A stretch of 11,872 bases of DNA from Cellvibrionales bacterium UBA2034. GTDB taxonomy: Bacteria > Pseudomonadota > Gammaproteobacteria > Pseudomonadales > UBA7239. Where the stretch lies: assembly GCA_002333095.1 (NCBI GenBank), contig DDBK01000051.1, forward strand, positions 581-12,452, given 5' to 3'. The notes beneath the pieces were generated by a model. That model did not search any database. It was not told the origin of the DNA and was given only the letters and a program-made list of their open reading frames with translations. This document shows positions 6,576 to 11,872 of this stretch, piece by piece (positions within the stretch are counted from its first letter, which is position 1; each line of letters begins with the position of its first letter). The position numbers were made by a program, and so were the translations under genes.

Positions 6576-7586
6576 TTACATGGATAGCGTTTTTACCACG
6601 TCTGCAAAACGTGATGGATCGGCTGTATACGGTGTAACCAGGCTGATGCGTTTGATCCGTTGATCCACCCGGGCAAGAATTTTTCCGGCAATCTCGCTGG
6701 TATGACCGACAACAGCAAACGTATTCAGCATTTCATCACTCACCAGTTCCATCATCAGATCCCAGCGGTTTTCGCGCGTCATGCGCTGTAATTCAGGTTG
6801 CAGATCGCCCCAGCCATGGCAGTCCAGCATCACTTTATACGCTGGTGTTGATGCGTAGAAAGCAATTTGCCCTCGTATAGTTGCAATCGCGGTGTTCAGC
6901 TCTTCTTCAGTATCACCGGCCGCCACCATGATTTGGCAACTGATATCGAATGCATCCAGTGTGCCGGATGCTTTTTTGCGTCCTGCGGTCAATGCGGGCA
7001 GCGTCAACGTTTCCAGAGTTAATTGGCTATTCAGTGGATGAACGATAAATCCGTCACCGACTTCGCCTGCCACTTCAGTCATGGCTGGGCCAACACCGGC
7101 CAGATAGATTTTGGGTTTCCCGAATGGATTAGGTTCAGGCCTCAGTAGCGGGGGCATCAACGTGTGTGTAAAGAATTCCCCTTTGAAATCGAGTACTTCG
7201 CCGTCATGCCAACAGGCCCAGATAGCGCGTATCGCGAGCACCAGTTCGCGCATGCGTGCTGCAGGTTGCCCCCAGGGCATCGAAAAACGCCGCTCGATGT
7301 GCGCCTTGATTTGTGAACCGAGACCGAGAGTGAAGCGTCCCCGGGAAGCCAGTTGCAGATCCCATGCCAGCTGGGCTAATAGCATCGGACTGCGTGCAAA
7401 CGCCACAGCAATGGCCGTTGATAATTCCAGCTGCTCTGTTGCCGACGCAGCGGCCAGCAATGGCAGGAAGGGGTCGTGTGGCCCGTCAAACGTAAAGCCA
7501 CCGGCATATCCCAGCCGTTCCAGCTCGCGCGCTTGCTGCGCGCCATCCAGGGGATTGGTAGTGAGGATGCCGCCGTCTACGCGCAT
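6576..7586 (-). CDS. LLM-class flavin/F420-dependent oxidoreductase (TIGR03617-like)
   Basis: The protein (336 residues) has the TIM-barrel fold of the luciferase-like monooxygenase superfamily, whose members use FMN or coenzyme F420 for hydride transfer. Visible family features are the first strand with VDGGI (residues 3-7), the GRFTLGLGSQIKAHIERRFSMPW segment (83-105), the AARMRELVLAIRAIW helix (109-123) and PKIYLAGVGPAMTEVAGEVGDGFIVHPL near residues 162-190. This last block resembles the MSMEG_2256/TIGR03617 subgroup, named F420-dependent from actinobacterial members. Whether this organism makes F420 cannot be seen, so FMN is an equally open cofactor, and the substrate is unknown. The ATG is preceded by AGGACA, a reasonable ribosome binding site. 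It starts 30 bases after ptsP and is probably the last gene of the rppH-ptsP operon. Confidence 0.88.
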   Translation of the reverse strand: MRVDGGILTTNPLDGAQQARELERLGYAGGFTFDGPHDPFLPLLAAASATEQLELSTAIAVAFARSPMLLAQLAWDLQLASRGRFTLGLGSQIKAHIERRFSMPWGQPAARMRELVLAIRAIWACWHDGEVLDFKGEFFTHTLMPPLLRPEPNPFGKPKIYLAGVGPAMTEVAGEVGDGFIVHPLNSQLTLETLTLPALTAGRKKASGTLDAFDISCQIMVAAGDTEEELNTAIATIRGQIAFYASTPAYKVMLDCHGWGDLQPELQRMTRENRWDLMMELVSDEMLNTFAVVGHTSEIAGKILARVDQRIKRISLVTPYTADPSRFADVVKTLSM

Positions 7587-7616
7587 AGGACTGTCCTGCT
7601 GAAATTCGATGCTGTA

Positions 7617-9902
7617 TTAGGCGTCAGTTTTGCTGTGTAGCAAACGAGGATTTACACCTAGAGTGGTCAGTGTATCGCGCACGTGTTTGTTGATCATTCG
7701 CACATCGTTCATCGACATGACCTCCATCAGTAGTTTGTGTGCATCTTTTGCATGCAATCCACGAATCACGGATTTCACTTTTGGCAGGTTGTTGGCGTTC
7801 ATCGACAAAACATCGTAACCCATTGCCATCAACAGAACGGCTGCGCTGGGGTCGCCTGCCATTTCGCCACACACACTGACGGTTTTTCCTTCGGCATGCA
7901 CATCTTCAACAATGCGCACCAGTGCCTGCAAAACTGCAGGGTGGAAGCTGTTGTAAAGCGCTGCTACACGTGGGTTATTTCGATCTACAGCCAACAGATA
8001 CTGTATCAAGTCATTTGTGCCCACAGAAAGGAAGTCAACGCGCTGCGCCAGTTCCCTCGCCTGATAGACAGCGGCAGGCACTTCAATCATCGCGCCCAAC
8101 TGAGGCAGCTGGATGTTATAGCCTTCTTCCAATAGCTCACGCCATGCACGCTGGACCAGTTTCAGTGCCTGTTCCAGTTCAGGCACGCTGGAAATCATTG
8201 GCAACATGATGCGAAGATTATTCAGGTCTTCACTGGCTTTCAGCATGGCGCGCACTTGCACCAGAAAAATTTCCGGATGATCAAGCGACACGCGTATGCC
8301 GCGCCAACCCAGAAATGGATTTTCTTCCTTGATGGGGAAGTAGGGCAAGGATTTGTCGCCGCCTATGTCGAGTGTACGCATGGTGACGGGGTTGGGTGCA
8401 AACGCACTCAATTGCTCGCGGTAGGAGTGGCGTTGTTCCTCTTCACTGGGAAAGCGGTCCTTCAGTAAAAAAGAAATTTCCGTGCGGTACAGCCCTACAC
8501 CTTCTGCACCACGATCCAGTGAGCGCACTACGTCTGTCATAAGACCGGTATTTACCCACAGTGGCAAACGTTGGCCATCCAGTGTCACGCTGGGTAGCGG
8601 TGTCAGCGCATGATATTCGCGCGAGAACTGTTGTTCCTCTCGCCAGATTTCTTCAAACTGGTGGCACAATTCTTTTGATGGATTGGTGTATACCTTGCCG
8701 CGATAGGCATCGAGTACGATGTTGCGGCCATCCAGCTGCTGGTAAGGTAAATCCACCACGCCCATGACGGTGGGAATGCCCATGGCGCGCGCAAGGATCG
8801 CAACGTGTGATGAACCTGAACCGCGTACAGAAATCAGGCCGACCAGTCGATCCTCCGGCACTTCTCCCAGCATGGACGCACTCAGCTCTTCGCCCACAAG
8901 AATGGTACGCATGGGGTAGTCGATGCGTTTGCTGCGCTGGTGTTGTTGATCCATCGCAGCCAGCACACGCAAACCGAGATCACGCACATCGGCGGCACGT
9001 TCGCGCAGATAAGTATCGTCCATGCTTTCGAATGTGCGGACGTGTTCAAGGATTACGCTGGCCAGTGCTGATCGTGCTTGCAGCGATTCATTCACAATGC
9101 GGTTAACAATTTCTCCACCCAGCGCGCTGTCTGTGAGCATGCCGAGATACACATCAAACAGTGCGCGTTCTTCTTCGCGAAGGCGAAATTGCAATTGCTC
9201 GGATAATTGCTGCAGCTCCTGCCGCACTCTGCAAAGCGCCGCATTAAAATGCCCAAGCTCTGCTTCAATGTCGTCCGTTTTTGCCATGGGCACGCCGTTC
9301 AGGTCGGCGGCCGGGTAGATAACTGCTACTTCGCCGAGTGCAACACCCTGTGCGCCACAAACGCCACGGAAAGTGGCTTCCGGTGGGCGGTAACCGTGCA
9401 AGCTGATCTGGTTCAAAGACCCTGTCGCTTCTGCGTGTGCAATAACAGCCGCTAGTTGCGCCGCCAATGTAACCAGAAAAGATTCTTCAGACTCATCAAA
9501 CCGCCGCTCTTCTACTTGCTGTACAACCAGCACGCCCAGCACTTTGCCGAGATGAATAATCGGAGTGCCAAGAAATGAACGAAAACGCTCTTCGCCTGTT
9601 TCCGGGAAGTAACGGTATTGTGGATGCGATTCAGCATCATCAAGGTTGATGGGTTCTTCACGTTTTGCCACCAGACCTATCAAACCTTCATCCAGCCCGA
9701 GGCTGACCTTGCCGACAGATTCCCGGTTCAGCCCTTCTGTAGCCATCAGGATATAGCGCTGGCTGGCTGTATCCAGCAGGTAGATCGAACATACCTGGGT
9801 AGACATTTCTGCGCGCACGCGTTGCACAATCAGCCAGAGCGCCTCTTCCAGGCTGGCAGCGGCGTTAACTTCCTGTACTACCTTGCGCAGCGCATTGAGC
9901 AT
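7617..9902 (-). CDS. ptsP: PEP-protein phosphotransferase PtsP (enzyme I-Ntr) with GAF domain
   Basis: PtsP autophosphorylates on PEP and starts the nitrogen-PTS relay (PtsP to NPr to PtsN), which adjusts carbon/nitrogen balance, potassium transport and stress responses; it transports no sugar. The protein has 761 residues (E. coli: 748). Residues about 17-155 are the N-terminal GAF sensor domain, which binds glutamine/2-oxoglutarate-type signals in studied homologs. Residues about 175-400 hold the phosphohistidine part, with active His366 in GSGSSHVAI. The PEP-binding barrel follows, with GVGLYRTE (468-475), RTLDIGGDK (509-517), FLGWRGIR (530-537), SVGTNDLIQY (626-635) and catalytic Cys678 in VCGEMAGD. 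All catalytic residues are present. The start MLNALRKVVQEV matches the family, though the Shine-Dalgarno sequence is poor. It begins 10 bases after rppH, suggesting translational dependence on it. Confidence 0.97.
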   Translation of the reverse strand: MLNALRKVVQEVNAAASLEEALWLIVQRVRAEMSTQVCSIYLLDTASQRYILMATEGLNRESVGKVSLGLDEGLIGLVAKREEPINLDDAESHPQYRYFPETGEERFRSFLGTPIIHLGKVLGVLVVQQVEERRFDESEESFLVTLAAQLAAVIAHAEATGSLNQISLHGYRPPEATFRGVCGAQGVALGEVAVIYPAADLNGVPMAKTDDIEAELGHFNAALCRVRQELQQLSEQLQFRLREEERALFDVYLGMLTDSALGGEIVNRIVNESLQARSALASVILEHVRTFESMDDTYLRERAADVRDLGLRVLAAMDQQHQRSKRIDYPMRTILVGEELSASMLGEVPEDRLVGLISVRGSGSSHVAILARAMGIPTVMGVVDLPYQQLDGRNIVLDAYRGKVYTNPSKELCHQFEEIWREEQQFSREYHALTPLPSVTLDGQRLPLWVNTGLMTDVVRSLDRGAEGVGLYRTEISFLLKDRFPSEEEQRHSYREQLSAFAPNPVTMRTLDIGGDKSLPYFPIKEENPFLGWRGIRVSLDHPEIFLVQVRAMLKASEDLNNLRIMLPMISSVPELEQALKLVQRAWRELLEEGYNIQLPQLGAMIEVPAAVYQARELAQRVDFLSVGTNDLIQYLLAVDRNNPRVAALYNSFHPAVLQALVRIVEDVHAEGKTVSVCGEMAGDPSAAVLLMAMGYDVLSMNANNLPKVKSVIRGLHAKDAHKLLMEVMSMNDVRMINKHVRDTLTTLGVNPRLLHSKTDA

Positions 9903-9912
9903 ATCGGCGGAA

Positions 9913-10416
9913 CTACTCGGAAGTGGATCGGGCGGTGAGGGATAAGTGGTACGGTGCCAGTTCTTTCAGGGCACTACGGTAGACTTCGCGTTTAAAAGGC
10001 ACGACGCGATTCAGTGGATGCCAGTAACTGACCCAGCGCCAGTGATCAAACTCAGGCGGCTCGTCACTGTTATCAAAACGAATGCGGGTTTCATCGCCGA
10101 CCATCTGCAGGAAGAACCACTTCTGTTTCTGGCCAATGCAGAGCGGGTTCTGGTGGCGACGAACCAGCCTGGGTGGCAACCGGTAACGGAGCCAGCCACG
10201 GGTACAGCCCAGAATGCGGACATCGTCAGGAACCAGGCCAACTTCTTCATGCAATTCACGAAATAACGCAGCTTCCGGGTCTTCCTGATCCTGTATGCCA
10301 CCTTGGGGAAATTGCCAGGTATCCATACCGCCAACACGCCGCGCCCAGAGAAGCTCGCCATGCGCATTGGCTAGCATGATGCCAACATTCGGACGAAAAC
10401 CTTCAGCGTCAACCAC
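9913..10416 (-). CDS. rppH: RNA pyrophosphohydrolase RppH (Nudix)
   Basis: RppH removes pyrophosphate from the 5' end of mRNAs, exposing them to RNase E-dependent decay. The Nudix box [23 protein letters not shown] matches GX5EX7REUXEEXGU, and [27 protein letters not shown] and the VPFKREVYR segment are characteristic of RppH. I chose a GTG start at 10416 (167 residues) because it gives [13 protein letters not shown], which lines up with the E. coli start MIDDDGYRPNVGI, and because AAGGGGAG (minus strand, 10424-10431) sits seven bases upstream. An in-frame ATG at 10440 would add eight residues (MAQKGSLH), place that ribosome binding site inside the gene and break family alignment. The gene lies directly before ptsP, as in pseudomonads. 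Its upstream region is shared with a divergent sigma-54 promoter. Confidence 0.95.
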   Translation of the reverse strand: MVDAEGFRPNVGIMLANAHGELLWARRVGGMDTWQFPQGGIQDQEDPEAALFRELHEEVGLVPDDVRILGCTRGWLRYRLPPRLVRRHQNPLCIGQKQKWFFLQMVGDETRIRFDNSDEPPEFDHWRWVSYWHPLNRVVPFKREVYRSALKELAPYHLSLTARSTSE

Positions 10417-10496
10417 GTGCAAACTCCCCTTTTGTGCCATTGTTCCACATATCGATGTTGTGGCAAAGCGGCTTTGGTAATAGTCGCCGCATTAGC

Positions 10497-10553
10497 GTTA
10501 CCATGAGGATATTCTGGTAGCAGATGTAACGAAAATTGAGTCCTGAGGTAACA
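10497..10553. promoter_or_regulatory. Cluster of GTAAC/GTTAC half-sites, candidate enhancer for the sigma-54 promoter
   Basis: Two imperfect inverted repeats lie 75-131 bases upstream of the sigma-54 promoter: GTTACC (10497-10502), 13 bases, GGTAGC (10516-10521); and TGTAAC (10525-10530), 17 bases, GTAACA (10548-10553). The distance and paired half-sites are what is expected for an NtrC-family enhancer. From memory, CbrB sites at Pseudomonas crcZ/crcY promoters have a similar TGTTAC...GTAACA form, but I could not verify spacing or identity here. Confidence 0.45.
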
Positions 10554-10595
10554 CTTTGCCGTTTGTTTGATGGTCGGTAAAAGGCATAATTTTTC

Positions 10596-10608
10596 TAATT
10601 ATCTGATT
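10596..10608 (-). promoter_or_regulatory. IHF binding site matching the consensus
   Basis: The minus strand reads AATCAGATAATTA, an exact match to the IHF consensus WATCARNNNNTTR, within an AT-rich stretch. It sits between the half-site cluster (ending 10553) and the sigma-54 promoter (from 10628), the position where IHF bends DNA to bring a bound enhancer protein to sigma-54 polymerase. Confidence 0.6.
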
Positions 10609-10627
10609 GTGCTGGGAAAATGTTAAC

Positions 10628-10642
10628 TGGCACACAGTTTGC
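10628..10642 (+). promoter_or_regulatory. Sigma-54 (RpoN) promoter of the CrcZ-like RNA
   Basis: TGGCAC (10628-10633), five bases, TTGC (10639-10642) is a textbook -24/-12 element with the obligatory GG and GC in the correct spacing. Transcription is expected near 10653. The element points away from rppH and toward a region with no protein gene on the plus strand, so its product should be the RNA that follows. Sigma-54 promoters need an ATP-dependent activator, consistent with the upstream half-sites and IHF site. Confidence 0.85.
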
Positions 10643-10652
10643 GTAGTTAGTG

Positions 10653-10824
10653 TTACAAAAATAACAACAGCATGGCACAACAATAACAAGACAGAGCCAG
10701 CCCAAACAATAATAAACGGGCAATAACAGAGACAGGCAGCAATGCCGTTGATGGATCAAGGCAGGAAGGGCAGTTGAAAGACTGATGAAGAAGGCCAGAG
10801 TGGTTCGCCCCTCTGGCCTTTTTT
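10653..10824 (+). ncRNA. Predicted CrcZ/CrcY-type Hfq-Crc sequestering small RNA
   Basis: CrcZ-family RNAs carry several AAYAAYAA (CA) motifs that bind Hfq with Crc and relieve catabolite repression when preferred carbon sources run out. Between the sigma-54 promoter and the terminator the plus strand has AATAACAA (10660-10667), AACAATAACAA (10679-10689, two overlapping copies), AACAATAATAA (10705-10715, two overlapping copies) and a 7-of-8 match AATAACAG (10722-10729). These are mostly unpaired A-rich linkers. The 3' part (10730-10790) is more G-rich and includes GGCAGGAAGGGC. No plus-strand ORF with coding character is present. Pseudomonas CrcZ is about 400 nt; at about 170 nt this is much shorter, so it may be a compact member or an analogous Hfq sponge. 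The 5' end is inferred from the promoter and the 3' end from the terminator. Confidence 0.8.
10791..10824 (+). terminator. Intrinsic terminator of the CrcZ-like RNA
   Basis: A 10-bp perfect stem AAGGCCAGAG (10791-10800) with CTCTGGCCTT (10811-10820) contains a second small stem GG-TTCG-CC in its loop (10802-10809) and is followed by TTTT. Only the sigma-54-driven RNA precedes it on the plus strand. It lies 18 bases before the stop of the convergent FHA gene and may also stop transcripts from that side, though the T-run there is weaker. Confidence 0.92.
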
Positions 10825-10841
10825 ATGACTCGCGTGTTAGC

Positions 10842-11747
10842 TCAGATATTAAACACTATGTAGCCGAGCACGCCGAGCACACCTACACCTAGAACAACAG
10901 AGATCCAGAACATCATACCCAGATGGTTCTTGTTGGTGGGTACTTCGTGGTAGCGGTTACCGTGGGATGTCGGTTTGGTGATCCATTCTTTTTGCTGGTA
11001 TTCCTGTGATTTCAGTGCCTCGATGTTTTGAAGTGTGCTTTCAAGGTTTATCAGTTGCTTGCGTGGACCCGATGATTCAACCGGGTTGCTGTGGCCGCTG
11101 TCCTTGGTAGCGGGACCTTGTACGCGGAAACTGTAAACATCAAAGCGCAGGCGGTCACCGGGTCTGACGATTTGCTCGCCGCTGATGCGGATCTCGTTGA
11201 CATAGCTGCCATTCGACGAGTCCAGATCTTTCAGGACCAGGTGATCTCCCTGTTTGAGTATCAGTGCATGGCTGCGTGATAAATGATTGCCAGGGATAAC
11301 GATGTCGCAGTCCTTGCCTCTTCCCAGCAAGGTGGATTCGTTCGCCAGCTCAAAGATCTTGCCCGATAGCCAGCTGCTGTCGGATACAAGACGCCAGCTG
11401 GATGCGGTATGGATGGCTGATCGCTGTGTGACAACGGGCACCCTGGTAGAAGTCAGGTTATTGTCTTCGGTTTCAAGAATGTCGAAGTGTACGTTGCCGA
11501 TGCTGACGACATCGCCGTGGCTCAGCTCTTTGTATTTGACTTTCTTCCCGTTAACAAAGCATCCCCGCCGGCTTTTGTTATCTTGCAGGAACAGCCGACC
11601 ATCGTGCTGTATGAGGCGCGCATGGCATTCATCCACCGTGCTGGTATTCAATACCAGGGTGTTATCTTGGGCGCACCCCAGCGTACAGATGTTCTCTGTG
11701 ACGGAAAAAACCGGGCGGCTGTTGTCCTTGAAACGAAGCTGGTACAT
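10842..11747 (-). CDS. Tail-anchored protein with tandem FHA domains
   Basis: FHA domains bind phosphothreonine peptides and appear in kinase signalling, secretion regulation and cell-envelope assembly; the partner is unknown. I start at the ATG at 11747 (301 residues); a preceding TTG would add one residue. FHA1 (about 3-92) is degenerate: the usual GR is GC (24-25), the SRRHA-type motif is DECHA (39-43) and the SxNG motif is SRRG (59-62), though the FVNGK turn remains. FHA2 (about 120-210) is canonical: LGRGKDCDIVI (141-151), LSRSHA (156-161), DLDSSNGSYVN (174-184), RPGDRLRF (195-202). A polar linker (211-275) leads to a C-terminal helix (278-299), giving a cytoplasmic protein held by its tail. 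It is not adjacent to a kinase, phosphatase or type VI secretion gene within this window. Confidence 0.92.
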   Translation of the reverse strand: MYQLRFKDNSRPVFSVTENICTLGCAQDNTLVLNTSTVDECHARLIQHDGRLFLQDNKSRRGCFVNGKKVKYKELSHGDVVSIGNVHFDILETEDNNLTSTRVPVVTQRSAIHTASSWRLVSDSSWLSGKIFELANESTLLGRGKDCDIVIPGNHLSRSHALILKQGDHLVLKDLDSSNGSYVNEIRISGEQIVRPGDRLRFDVYSFRVQGPATKDSGHSNPVESSGPRKQLINLESTLQNIEALKSQEYQQKEWITKPTSHGNRYHEVPTNKNHLGMMFWISVVLGVGVLGVLGYIVFNI

Positions 11748-11771
11748 CAAATTCTACTGGCTGTCCTTGTT

Positions 11772-11785
11772 TGGCAGATCTGCCA
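11772..11785. promoter_or_regulatory. 14-bp perfect palindrome in the FHA gene leader
   Basis: TGGCAGATCTGCCA is perfectly self-complementary and lies between the predicted transcription start (about 11811) and the start codon. It could be an operator downstream of the promoter or a short RNA hairpin in the leader. I do not recognise it as the site of a known regulator. Confidence 0.4.
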
Positions 11786-11817
11786 TCACCATAGGCAATG
11801 CAGCGTATCAGCGGCAG

Positions 11818-11846
11818 ATTATAGCGCTCAAACGGTAAAACGCCAT
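11818..11846 (-). promoter_or_regulatory. Candidate sigma-70 promoter of the FHA gene
   Basis: The minus strand has a perfect TATAAT (complement of 11818-11823) preceded by a 17-base spacer and ATGGCG, a 3-of-6 match to the -35 box. Transcription would begin near 11811, giving a leader of about 64 bases that contains the 14-bp palindrome. The start codon has no strong Shine-Dalgarno sequence. Confidence 0.5.
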
Positions 11847-11872
11847 GCTTGTCTTGTGGTAATCAACAAGGC

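Noticed and set aside
10498..10689. Minus-strand frame of 63 codons over the sigma-54 promoter region
   Set aside because: It overlaps the half-sites, the IHF site, the promoter and the CA motifs; it lacks a ribosome binding site and resembles no family I know.

Overview
The window looks like chromosomal core sequence from a gammaproteobacterium related to the Pseudomonadales/Cellvibrionales. Three things point there: the rppH-ptsP pair is arranged as in pseudomonads, the pyrophosphatase, RadA and RppH proteins closely resemble their gammaproteobacterial counterparts, and two intergenic regions look like Gac/Rsm-type and Cbr/Crc-type regulatory RNA loci. The genus cannot be fixed from the sequence alone. 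I see no insertion sequence, phage gene, CRISPR array, tRNA or rRNA.

Left third. The 3' part of a class II fructose-bisphosphate aldolase gene (+) converges on ppa (inorganic pyrophosphatase, -) across a bidirectional hairpin terminator. Upstream of ppa, on the same strand, lies the Fe-S cluster carrier ATPase gene mrp/apbC. A promoter region of about 240 bp separates mrp from a divergent gene for a membrane diguanylate cyclase (CHASE sensor plus GGDEF). That gene converges tightly on radA (-).

Middle. Between radA and a small one-helix membrane protein gene is a gap of about 450 bp with no credible protein gene. It holds a perfect TGTAAG-N6-CTTACA palindrome, the canonical GacA/UvrY binding site. 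About 55 bases downstream begins a region with nine GGA triplets, eight of them in ANGGA context and several in or beside hairpin loops, closed by a strong intrinsic terminator. I interpret this as an RsmY/RsmZ/CsrB-type RNA that sequesters the translational regulator CsrA/RsmA.

Right part. rppH, ptsP and an LLM-class flavin/F420 oxidoreductase gene lie head to tail on the minus strand with gaps of 10 and 30 bases, so they probably form an operon. Divergent from rppH is a second protein-free stretch of about 400 bp. It carries GTAAC-type half-sites, a consensus IHF site, a textbook sigma-54 promoter (TGGCAC-N5-TTGC), a run of AAYAAYAA motifs and a strong terminator. This is the layout of a CrcZ/CrcY-type RNA that titrates Hfq-Crc in carbon catabolite control, though at about 170 nt it is much shorter than Pseudomonas CrcZ. 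The last gene (-) encodes a tail-anchored protein with one degenerate and one intact FHA domain.

Taken together, the housekeeping genes are ordinary. The interest lies in two unannotated regulatory RNAs within 5 kb of each other: one probably controlled by Gac and acting on CsrA/RsmA, the other probably controlled by a sigma-54 activator and acting on Hfq/Crc. A c-di-GMP synthase and the nitrogen-PTS enzyme PtsP are nearby. Both RNA assignments rest on motifs read by eye; no database search was possible.
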